Source: JALYNX01 sp963746905
GTDB taxonomy: Bacteria; Actinomycetota; Acidimicrobiia; Spongiisociales; ZC4RG35
Reading direction: 5' to 3'
Assembly: GCA_963746905.1 (NCBI GenBank)
Contig: CAVVCY010000002.1
Span: 248,001 to 312,000 of the forward strand
DNA length: 64,000 nt
In this document: piece after piece, positions 16,179-23,268 of the stretch
Numbering within the stretch: the first letter of the stretch is position 1
Layout of the letters: each line of letters starts with the position of its first letter
Notes under the pieces: model-generated
What the model was told of the DNA's origin: nothing
What the model saw: only the letters and a program-made list of their open reading frames with translations
Database searches by the model: none
Made by a program: the position numbers and the translations under genes

Positions 16179-17204
16179 TCAAAGGCCTACGGCCTCCAGG
16201 CCGACGTCGATGTCATCCCCGTTCACATGTTGCACCACCGGAGTGCCGATGGCCCGCAGCAAGACCATGCGTATTCCCTGAGCGTCACGCTTCTTGTCGT
16301 GACGGAGGAGGTCGATCACTCTGGCTCGATCCAGACCGGTGACGGTGACCGGCAGGTCGAGCCGCTCTATCGACTCCGAGATCCGGCTCGCCTCTTCGAA
16401 ACCGAGGCGAATCTCCGAAATCCGGGCCGCGGCAGCCAACCCGATTGCCACGCTCTCGCCGTGAGAGAGAGGAGAGGCGAATTCGATGGCATGACCGATG
16501 GTGTGACCCAGGTTGAGGAAGGCGCGGACACCCAGCTCCCGCTCATCCTCACCGACCAGGCGCGCCTTCACCGTGGCCGACCGCACCACCACGTCCTCCA
16601 AATCGGCTTCGACGCCCTTCTTCTCGATCATGGTGAACAGGTCGGGGTCGCCGACCAGGCCGGCCTTAAGCGCTTCGACCATGCCCTCCCTCAAGAGTGA
16701 CGAGGGAAGCCCTTTGAGGATCCTGACGTCGACGACCACCCGGGCCGGGTGCCAGAAGAGGCCTACGAGGTTCTTGCCGGCCAGATTGACTCCGGTCTTG
16801 CCGCCGATCGAGGCGTCGACAGCCGCCAACAGCGTGGTTGGGACGTGGACGACTTCGACACCCCGGAGCCAGGTGCCGGCGACGAAACCGGCGAGATCCG
16901 AGACCGAGCCACCGCCGACTCCCACCACCGTGTCCTGACGGCCAAGGCCGAAACGGGCCAACGTTTCGTACACGGTCCCGGCGACAGTGAGCGTCTTCGC
17001 CTCCTCGCGGTCCGGCAAGCCGATCACCTCGACCCCGAGCCCGTCCTCCATGAGCCTGCGGGAGATCTCGAGGGCATACCGGGTTGCTCCCGGCTGGGTG
17101 AGGATTGCGACACGCTGTCTCCCCTCCCGCGGGGGAAGCACATCGTCAGGAACCCCCTCACCAACAAGCACCTCGGTGCGGCCCGCGACGGTCAGAGTTC
17201 CCAT
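16179..17204 (-). CDS. aroB: 3-Dehydroquinate synthase
   Basis: AroB makes 3-dehydroquinate from DAHP, the second shikimate step, using NAD and a divalent metal. The 341-residue protein has the NAD-binding GVGGGSVSDLAGF motif, the VPTTLLAAVDASIGGKTGVNLAGKNLVG active-site stretch (here cut by description only), the metal histidines in LNLGHTIGHAIE and the HGESVAIG segment. Length is normal. The start (ATG 17204) overlaps the aroK end by 13 bases. It belongs to the aroC-aroK-aroB set, with aroE further upstream at 20958-21770. Confidence 0.97.
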   Translation of the reverse strand: MGTLTVAGRTEVLVGEGVPDDVLPPREGRQRVAILTQPGATRYALEISRRLMEDGLGVEVIGLPDREEAKTLTVAGTVYETLARFGLGRQDTVVGVGGGSVSDLAGFVAGTWLRGVEVVHVPTTLLAAVDASIGGKTGVNLAGKNLVGLFWHPARVVVDVRILKGLPSSLLREGMVEALKAGLVGDPDLFTMIEKKGVEADLEDVVVRSATVKARLVGEDERELGVRAFLNLGHTIGHAIEFASPLSHGESVAIGLAAAARISEIRLGFEEASRISESIERLDLPVTVTGLDRARVIDLLRHDKKRDAQGIRMVLLRAIGTPVVQHVNGDDIDVGLEAVGL

Positions 17205-17695
17205 AGCGACTCGATCTCGTCTGCGACCTCGGCGACGCTCTTGCCTGAGGTCACGATCACGTGATCGGCAACCTCGGAGTAGATGCCAGCGCGCTGGGTG
17301 GACAGCATCCGAAGCTCCTCGAGCCGGTCGGGGCTGTCATCGAGAAGCGGGCGCCCTCTGGTCACCCCGACTCGCTCCAGGATCTCTTCAGGGGACACCT
17401 GCAGCCAGACAATGGGCCCAGAGGCGGTCATGACGTCACGATTCACAGGCTGGAGCACGGCACCTCCTCCAGTCGCCACGATCGCCCCCAGCCCCGCGAG
17501 CTTGCGAACGGCGGCCGACTCCATCTCGCGGAACATCTCTTCGCCAACCCGCTCCCAAAGCTCGGAAACCGTGCAATCCAGGCCGGCGGTGACTTCGATA
17601 TCGGTGTCATAGAAGGGAACGCCCAGGCCCGCGGCGGCGACACCGCCGCACGAGGTCTTGCCTGACCCCATCATCCCTGCGAGCCAGAGCGTCAT
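17192..17695 (-). CDS. aroK: Shikimate kinase
   Basis: Shikimate kinase phosphorylates shikimate with ATP. The 167-residue protein has Walker A GMMGSGKTS (residues 7-15), the shikimate-binding aspartate in DTDIEV, the TGGGAV loop and the lid arginines in TRGRPLL. Length matches the family. The ATG at 17695 overlaps the aroC stop as ATGA, and its end overlaps aroB by 13 bases, so aroC-aroK-aroB form a tightly coupled unit. Confidence 0.97.
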   Translation of the reverse strand: MTLWLAGMMGSGKTSCGGVAAAGLGVPFYDTDIEVTAGLDCTVSELWERVGEEMFREMESAAVRKLAGLGAIVATGGGAVLQPVNRDVMTASGPIVWLQVSPEEILERVGVTRGRPLLDDSPDRLEELRMLSTQRAGIYSEVADHVIVTSGKSVAEVADEIESLWEL

Positions 17696-18849
17696 CGCTC
17701 GAGACGCTCGGCCAACCCATCCACATATCGAGTGTGGGCGGCGACGAATTCATCGACGGTGTCACCACCAAACTTGCGCTGGAACTCTGAGGCGAGGGTG
17801 ATGGCGACCATCTGCTCGCCGACCACCCCTGCCGCGGGCACCGCGCAAACATCTGATCGCTCACGCACCGCCTCGGCCGGCTCGCCCGTGGCCATGTCGA
17901 CGGTGCGAAGTGGCCGCATCAGCGTGGATATCGGCTTCATGGCCGCCCTGACCCGTATCGGCTCGCCATTGCTCATGCCGCCCTCGATTCCGCCGGCGCG
18001 GTTGGTGGGCCGTTCAAGTCCCACATCCCCCGACACGATCTCATCGTGGGACTTCGACCCGGGGAGGAAGGCAACCTCGAATCCATCGCCGATTTCAACG
18101 CCTTTGATCGCAGGGATCGACATCAGGCCCGCAGCGAGCATGCCATCCAGACGGCGGTCATAGTGGACGTGGGAGCCGATGCCTGCAGGGACCCCGTACC
18201 CGAGAACTTCGAACACCCCGCCCAGGGTGTCGCGGCGCTCCTTGGCGTCCTCGATCAATTCGATCATCGCCTGTGCCGAGGCGTCGTGGAGGCATCGGAC
18301 CGGGCTGTCGTCGATGGCGGGAAGGTCGGCCGGTAGTGGGGTCGGCCCCTCGCTCTCGACGTGACCGATCGATACCACGTGGCTGAGAACTTCGACGCCA
18401 ACCGTTCGAAGCAGTGTCTTCGCCAGATGGCCGGCAACCGTGCGAGCCGCCGTCTCTCTGGCTGAGGCCCTTTCCAGGATGTCACGGGCGTCGTCGGTGC
18501 CGTACTTGAGCATCCCTGCCAGGTCGGCGTGACCCGGCCTCGGCCTGGTGACCGGTTTCTTCGCGGGTGCCGGTTCGGGGCTCATCTCCTCCGCCCAGCG
18601 GGGCCATTCTGTGTTCCTGACCAGCACCGCTACCGGCGATCCGAGCGTGGAGCCGTGGCGGACCCCACCCAGAATCTCCAGGGCATCGCGCTCGATCGCC
18701 ATTCGCTTGCCTCTCCCGAACCCGAGGCGCCGACGCGCCAATTCGTCCGCGATTCCCTCGGCCGACACGGATAGGCCCCGAGGCAGGCCCTCGACCACCG
18801 TCACCAGCCCGGGGCCGTGTGACTCACCGGCCGTCATGAAGCGAAGCAT
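17692..18849 (-). CDS. aroC: Chorismate synthase
   Basis: AroC converts EPSP to chorismate using reduced FMN. The 385-residue protein starts with the conserved MLRFMTAGESHGPGL, has the RRRLGFGRGKRM segment, the second signature RPGHADLAGMLKYG, and the third family arginine-rich stretch DDARDILERASARETAARTVAG (shown in part). These residues bind FMN and EPSP. The enzyme that makes EPSP (aroA) is not in the window. It begins the aroCKB cluster ten bases after the prepilin peptidase. Confidence 0.97.
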   Translation of the reverse strand: MLRFMTAGESHGPGLVTVVEGLPRGLSVSAEGIADELARRRLGFGRGKRMAIERDALEILGGVRHGSTLGSPVAVLVRNTEWPRWAEEMSPEPAPAKKPVTRPRPGHADLAGMLKYGTDDARDILERASARETAARTVAGHLAKTLLRTVGVEVLSHVVSIGHVESEGPTPLPADLPAIDDSPVRCLHDASAQAMIELIEDAKERRDTLGGVFEVLGYGVPAGIGSHVHYDRRLDGMLAAGLMSIPAIKGVEIGDGFEVAFLPGSKSHDEIVSGDVGLERPTNRAGGIEGGMSNGEPIRVRAAMKPISTLMRPLRTVDMATGEPAEAVRERSDVCAVPAAGVVGEQMVAITLASEFQRKFGGDTVDEFVAAHTRYVDGLAERLER

Positions 18850-18859
18850 GGGACGGATG

Positions 18860-19645
18860 CTACGTCGGGATCGGGATAGCTCCGAGCCCGACGAGGATGA
18901 TTGCCGCCCAGGCGCCGGCGATCATCGCAGGCCCGTAGGGCAATTCGGTCTTCATGACATCGCGCAGCGAGATGTTTTCACCCTCGGTTGCCTTCCTCCG
19001 GGCGCGGCTCTTGGCCACCATGCCGATCGCAATCACGACCACCGACGCCAACCCGCCTAGGAGGGCCGTGATCAAGACGGCCCAACCGAGCGTCCCCCAC
19101 GAGAGATACGCGGTGAACAGGCCCAGTTGGACCGAGAGCTTGACGTCTCCATATCCAAATCCCTTGCCGCCGGCCAGGATGAAGATCAGGTTGCTGCCCC
19201 CGAAATAGGCGAGGGCCCCCAGTCCGGCCCGGCCCAACTCGGGAAGAGAGCCGTCGAGAAGCGCCGCCACGCCGAGGACCACTGCCAGGATCGCGGTGCC
19301 CCGCAGATTCAGACGGTCCACGATCCGAAAGGCGTCGATGTCGGTGATCCCCAAGGCGAGAGTCAGGAGCAGAAAGCCGAGATAGGCGATGAGCGACCAG
19401 GTGGCTCCGACGGTGTGGGCAAACCCAATTGCAACCAACGCCGCGACCAGCGCCAGGATGAGCTCACGACCGATGCGGCGAGAGCACGCAGGGCAGATCC
19501 AGGTCAGCCAGCCTCGTTGAGTGCCGCAACGGGGGCAGGTGCCGGCGTACGGGCGCAGCGGGACATCGCGCAGGGTCTGGGTCGCGAGATCATGGGCGGC
19601 AAACGCCCCTAGAAAGCAAAGAGCTCCGGCGACGACATATATCAC
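18860..19645 (-). CDS. Prepilin peptidase, A24 family
   Basis: An inner-membrane aspartic protease that cleaves leader peptides of type IV pilin-like proteins. The 261-residue protein has two CxxC pairs (C37/C40 and C51/C54) of the cytoplasmic zinc-binding loop, followed by about six hydrophobic segments, with the catalytic aspartates in TDIDAFRI (about residue 102) and in the FGYGDVKL motif (D167). No pilin, PilB/PilT or assembly gene is nearby, so its substrates are encoded elsewhere. The start is GTG at 19645. It sits between a DUF4388 protein and aroC; a prepilin peptidase beside the aro genes is a recurrent actinobacterial arrangement, from memory. Confidence 0.88.
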   Translation of the reverse strand: MIYVVAGALCFLGAFAAHDLATQTLRDVPLRPYAGTCPRCGTQRGWLTWICPACSRRIGRELILALVAALVAIGFAHTVGATWSLIAYLGFLLLTLALGITDIDAFRIVDRLNLRGTAILAVVLGVAALLDGSLPELGRAGLGALAYFGGSNLIFILAGGKGFGYGDVKLSVQLGLFTAYLSWGTLGWAVLITALLGGLASVVVIAIGMVAKSRARRKATEGENISLRDVMKTELPYGPAMIAGAWAAIILVGLGAIPIPT

Positions 19646-19688
19646 CGCCGGAGCAAATTAGCGTTGGAAGAGCTGGAGAGCCCGGCTC

Positions 19689-20897
19689 TCAGCTGTCCTC
19701 GGTCATTTCCTTGAGGACGGAGCCGAGGCGGCGGCGCCGAAGCAGGCCATGGCCCTCTTCCTCCGGCTGCCCGTTGCTCTCGAGCTGTGAGAACACCTTT
19801 TCCAGGAAGGCTTCCGTATCTTCCTCTACCGCGTCCAGATCGGACGGGGTCTCGAGCGAGGGCACGGCCTCGGGCTGGGGCTCGAAGACCGGCGCATCGG
19901 ACTCGGCCTGCGGCTCTGCCTCCGAGTCGGCCTCGATCGTAGATTCGTCGGTGGTCGCCACCATCTGGCGGAACTGGCCGAAGCGGCTGTCCTTGGGGAT
20001 TTCGGGCTCCGACTCCACGGATTCGACGGCGGCAGCGGCTGGCTCAGCCTCGCCTTCCTCCGCGGTCGGCTCCACCCACCACGACTCGTTCGGGTCCTTG
20101 TCCTCGTCTATCGCAGGCGCAGCATCGGCAACTACTGGCTGTTGGTCGTACGAGATCTGGTCAACTGCCACCGGCGCGGCGGCCAATTCCTCGGCGACCA
20201 CTTCCTCGGCGACCTCTTCCTCGGCGACGCTTTCGGCCAGCACCAGAAGCTGCTGCTCGGAAAGGCCAGCTGCGACACGGGCGGTCCAGAAGTCGGTGGT
20301 GCCGAGACGCTCGGCAAGGGTCCTCACCGAGGCGCCGGAGCCCATCTCACAAAGAAGGCGCCAGGCGTCACGGCTGATCTTGACCGAGTCCTGATCGCCC
20401 AGGTCACGGTTCATCTTGATGACCCCATCGAGGTCGGAGATGATCTGCTCGACTTCCGCCCACTCGCCGGCGCGCCGACGCGACTCTTCGAGGATCGCCT
20501 CGAGTTCGAAGGCCCTCGGGCTGGCGAATGGGGAGGTGATCGACTCGGTGACTTCGAAGGACGAGCCGCGGCGGGACATCTGATAGACGCTCTCGACGGT
20601 CATCTCACGAAGCAGATCGACGATGTTGCCCTCCTTGTCGGCCAGAGGAGCCAGAGTCGTGGTACCGGCCTCGATCGAGCTGAGATAGGCCTCATCGACG
20701 TAACCCGAGTTGACCAGGTGACGATGAAGCTCCTTGTCGTCGGAGATGGTGGCGAGGCCGATCCCCTTCCTACTGATGAAGATGCGTCCCCTGACGTCCT
20801 GACCCCAGACGTCGATGGCACCCTGCTGGTCTGAGCGGGTCAGAAGTCGAAGCACCTCATCGAGAGGCACAAAGCCGAGGTTTCCAGAAAGAGCCAC
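19689..20897 (-). CDS. DUF4388-domain protein with acidic, disordered C-terminus
   Basis: About 402 residues. The N-terminal ~110 residues match the DUF4388 (PATAN-like) domain: SGNLGFVPLDEVLRLLTRS, then GAIDVWGQDVRGRIFISRKG. A helical middle follows, with a winged-helix-like part (SVRTLAERLGTTDFWTARV), and then a long Glu/Ala/Pro-rich region (EEEVAEEVVAEELAA and similar) that should be disordered, ending in a basic RRRRLG. DUF4388 domains are linked to signalling and pilus/motility regulation in other bacteria, and a prepilin peptidase gene follows here, but a direct role is inference. GTG 20897 has an AAGGAG site eight bases ahead; ATG 20930 upstream lacks one. Confidence 0.75.
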   Translation of the reverse strand: MALSGNLGFVPLDEVLRLLTRSDQQGAIDVWGQDVRGRIFISRKGIGLATISDDKELHRHLVNSGYVDEAYLSSIEAGTTTLAPLADKEGNIVDLLREMTVESVYQMSRRGSSFEVTESITSPFASPRAFELEAILEESRRRAGEWAEVEQIISDLDGVIKMNRDLGDQDSVKISRDAWRLLCEMGSGASVRTLAERLGTTDFWTARVAAGLSEQQLLVLAESVAEEEVAEEVVAEELAAAPVAVDQISYDQQPVVADAAPAIDEDKDPNESWWVEPTAEEGEAEPAAAAVESVESEPEIPKDSRFGQFRQMVATTDESTIEADSEAEPQAESDAPVFEPQPEAVPSLETPSDLDAVEEDTEAFLEKVFSQLESNGQPEEEGHGLLRRRRLGSVLKEMTEDS

Positions 20898-20957
20898 TTG
20901 ATTCACTCCTTGCGTGACAATCCTTTCCATCCATTTCGGCCCGAAAGGCCATGCGCT

Positions 20958-21770
20958 TTAGCCGTTTTTGGCGGCCTCGAGCATCACATCGAGGGGCGCC
21001 TCGATCCCAGTCCACCAGGTGAAGGATTCGCCTGCCTGAAGGGCAAGGAACTCGAGCCCATCAACCAGAGGCAACCCGGTCCGGCGGGCCTCCGTCGTGG
21101 CCGGCGGGTCAACCGGACCATACGCCAGATCGATCAGGCCCGAGGCGCCATCCAACACCCCGGCCGGCAGGGGCTCACCGTTCATCCCCAGGGGCGTTGC
21201 ATTGATCACGATCGCGCCGATGACCGCCGTTCCGAATGGGACAACCGTGACCTCGTAGCCGGCCCGCGTCCCCAGTTCTCGAGCAAGGTCGGGGCGTCTC
21301 GCAGCGAGATGAACCTCCCTTCCGTCCAAGGCGACGAGCACAGCTGCAGCAGCGCCACCCGCTCCGAGGACCAAGATCGGCGCCGAGAGGTCAAACCTGG
21401 GATCCGCGAACAGGGTCTGTGCCGCTGCCGCGTCCGTGGAGTGGCCCTCCACGAGGCCACCATGGAACCGGAGGGTGTTTACCGAACCAGATCGTTTGGC
21501 CAATCCGGTCAATCGGTCTGCGTTTGCCGCCGCCAGGGCCTTGAGCGGCATCGTGATGTTGACGCCGGAGAGATTGCCGCTCCGAAGCTCGTCGAGGGCC
21601 GCTTCCAGCCCTGTCTGTCCACTCCGGCGGGCCTCATAAGACCCATGGAGGCCGAGGGATGACAGGGCTGCCATGTGAATTGCGGGTGATCGAGAGTGAT
21701 CTACCGGATCGCCGAGGAGTGCGAACCTCAGGTCAGCTCTGGCCGTCTGAGATCCGAGGTCGGTGCTCAG
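20958..21770 (-). CDS. aroE: Shikimate 5-dehydrogenase
   Basis: AroE reduces 3-dehydroshikimate with NADPH. From the proposed start it is about 270 residues, the normal length. The N-terminal substrate motif LLGDPVDHSRSPAIH lies upstream of the first ATG (21674), so that ATG cannot be the start. Further motifs are NITMPLK with the catalytic lysine, NTL, the NADP-binding LGAGGAAAA, NATPLGM and LIDLAYGP. The frame contains no ATG, GTG or TTG between its upstream stop and this motif. The only well-placed codon is CTG at 21770, forming a CTGA overlap with the mltG stop. Confidence 0.88.
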   Translation of the reverse strand: MSTDLGSQTARADLRFALLGDPVDHSRSPAIHMAALSSLGLHGSYEARRSGQTGLEAALDELRSGNLSGVNITMPLKALAAANADRLTGLAKRSGSVNTLRFHGGLVEGHSTDAAAAQTLFADPRFDLSAPILVLGAGGAAAAVLVALDGREVHLAARRPDLARELGTRAGYEVTVVPFGTAVIGAIVINATPLGMNGEPLPAGVLDGASGLIDLAYGPVDPPATTEARRTGLPLVDGLEFLALQAGESFTWWTGIEAPLDVMLEAAKNG

Positions 21771-22867
21771 GGAAGTACCCCGTCGGCCCGCGCCTGCTCG
21801 ACATTGGCGTTGTGCTCATCGAGAGTGGCCGCGAAGGCGTGGTGCCCTTCGAGATCTGAAAGCACGTAATAGAGGTAGTCGGTGGTGTCCGGAGCGGCAG
21901 CCGCCTCGAGTGAAGCCCGACCGGGCGAAGCGATGGGGGTGGGCGGCAGCCCTGCGACCAGATAGGTGTTGTACGGCGAATCGACCTCGTTGTTGAACTG
22001 CGCGATGTCCCGGGTTCCAAGGGCGTAGAGCACTGTGGCATCGATGTCGAGCTTCATGTCTATCGCCAAACGGTTGTGGATCACACTCGAGACGATGGGG
22101 CGCTCTTCGTCGAGAAGCACCTCGGTTTCGACGAGCGAGGCGATGATCAGCCCCTCGTAAGGGGTGAAACCGGCCGCCTCGACGGCCGACCAATCGATGC
22201 TGTCGACACGCTGCTCCATCGTCGAGGCCAGTCGCTGGAGGATCGCGGTGGGCTCAGCAGATTTCGTGAACTCATAGGTGTCCGGGAAAAGGAGCCCTTC
22301 CCAGTCTGCGAGAGACGTTGTCGCCGGCATCGCTCGCAACGAGGTCGACACATCACCGGACAACAGAGCCGTTTCAAACTGCTCGTAGGGAATCCCCGAC
22401 GATTCGGAGAGCCGGGTGAGGATCTCCCCGACCCGTAGCCCCTCTATGACCGTGACCCGATACACGTCGGCGACCGGTCCCACCACGAGCATCGCCACCA
22501 CCTCCGCCGGGTCCATCAGGGTCTCCAGCTGGTAGGTCCCTGCCTGAAGACGTGAGGCCGCCTCGTTGTTTCGGACTGCAACCTCGAATTCGAGGGCAGA
22601 GCGAACCACTCCTTGGGCGGCGAGGATGACGCCAATATCTTCGGCGCTGGATCCGCTTGGGATCTCCACAGTCACTTCCTGACCGGCCACGACGTTGACC
22701 GGACCTGCGGCGGGGTCTTCTGAGGTGATCGACGATCCCACGACGCGACCGAGGTAGGAGGCGCCCCCCACCACGGCGATAGCAGAGACGACCACCAGGC
22801 CGCCGATGGCGATCATCCGCCCGGCGCGCGCCCAGGGCGATGGCTCAGGAACTGGTTCAAAGGTCAT
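21767..22867 (-). CDS. mltG: Endolytic transglycosylase MltG (YceG family)
   Basis: MltG is a membrane-anchored lytic transglycosylase that ends nascent peptidoglycan strands. The 366-residue protein has a short cytoplasmic N-terminus, one membrane helix (about residues 17-40), a LysM-like part (VEIPSGSSAEDIGVIL) and the YceG catalytic domain with GLLFPDTYEF, the catalytic glutamate region IIASLVETE, NRL, and SPYNTYLVAGLPPTPIASPG (split here for length). ATG 22867 overlaps the ruvX stop as ATGA. The ruvX-mltG-aroE order is conserved in actinobacteria. Confidence 0.94.
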   Translation of the reverse strand: MTFEPVPEPSPWARAGRMIAIGGLVVVSAIAVVGGASYLGRVVGSSITSEDPAAGPVNVVAGQEVTVEIPSGSSAEDIGVILAAQGVVRSALEFEVAVRNNEAASRLQAGTYQLETLMDPAEVVAMLVVGPVADVYRVTVIEGLRVGEILTRLSESSGIPYEQFETALLSGDVSTSLRAMPATTSLADWEGLLFPDTYEFTKSAEPTAILQRLASTMEQRVDSIDWSAVEAAGFTPYEGLIIASLVETEVLLDEERPIVSSVIHNRLAIDMKLDIDATVLYALGTRDIAQFNNEVDSPYNTYLVAGLPPTPIASPGRASLEAAAAPDTTDYLYYVLSDLEGHHAFAATLDEHNANVEQARADGVLP

Positions 22868-23268
22868 TGCAAAGAGTTCAGATAGTCCTGGAGGATGATG
22901 GCGGCAGCCACCTTGTCGATGGTGTTTTTACGGTCCCGACGCTTCATGCCGGTCTCGAGAAGGGCGCTCTCCGCCATCCGCGAGGTGAATCGCTCGTCGA
23001 GATAGACGATCTCGGCATTGGTGGCCTGGGCCAGCTGTTCGCCGAGACTCCTGGCGTCGTCGGCAGACGTGCCCTCACCACCGCCGAGACTGGTGGGGAG
23101 ACCGACCACAATGGTACCCACCTCATGAATTTGAGCGAGCCGGATGATCTCGTCCACGGCTTCTGAGCGGTCGACGACATCCAATGGAGTAGCGGTGAGT
23201 CCGATGGGATCGGACAACGCCAGGCCCACCCGCTTGGTTCCGACATCGACCCCGAGGCAGCGGCTCAC
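22864..23268 (-). CDS. ruvX: Putative pre-16S rRNA nuclease / Holliday junction resolvase-like protein RuvX (YqgF)
   Basis: RuvX/YqgF is an RNase H-fold protein that takes part in pre-16S rRNA end processing. The 134-residue product has the acidic residues of the fold in LGVDVGTKRVGLALSD, VVGLP, YLDERFTS and the C-terminal DKVAAAIILQDYL. The GTG at 23268 overlaps the alaS stop as GTGA. The alaS-ruvX-mltG-aroE arrangement is standard in this phylum and supports the start and the call. Confidence 0.95.
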   Translation of the reverse strand: MSRCLGVDVGTKRVGLALSDPIGLTATPLDVVDRSEAVDEIIRLAQIHEVGTIVVGLPTSLGGGEGTSADDARSLGEQLAQATNAEIVYLDERFTSRMAESALLETGMKRRDRKNTIDKVAAAIILQDYLNSLQ

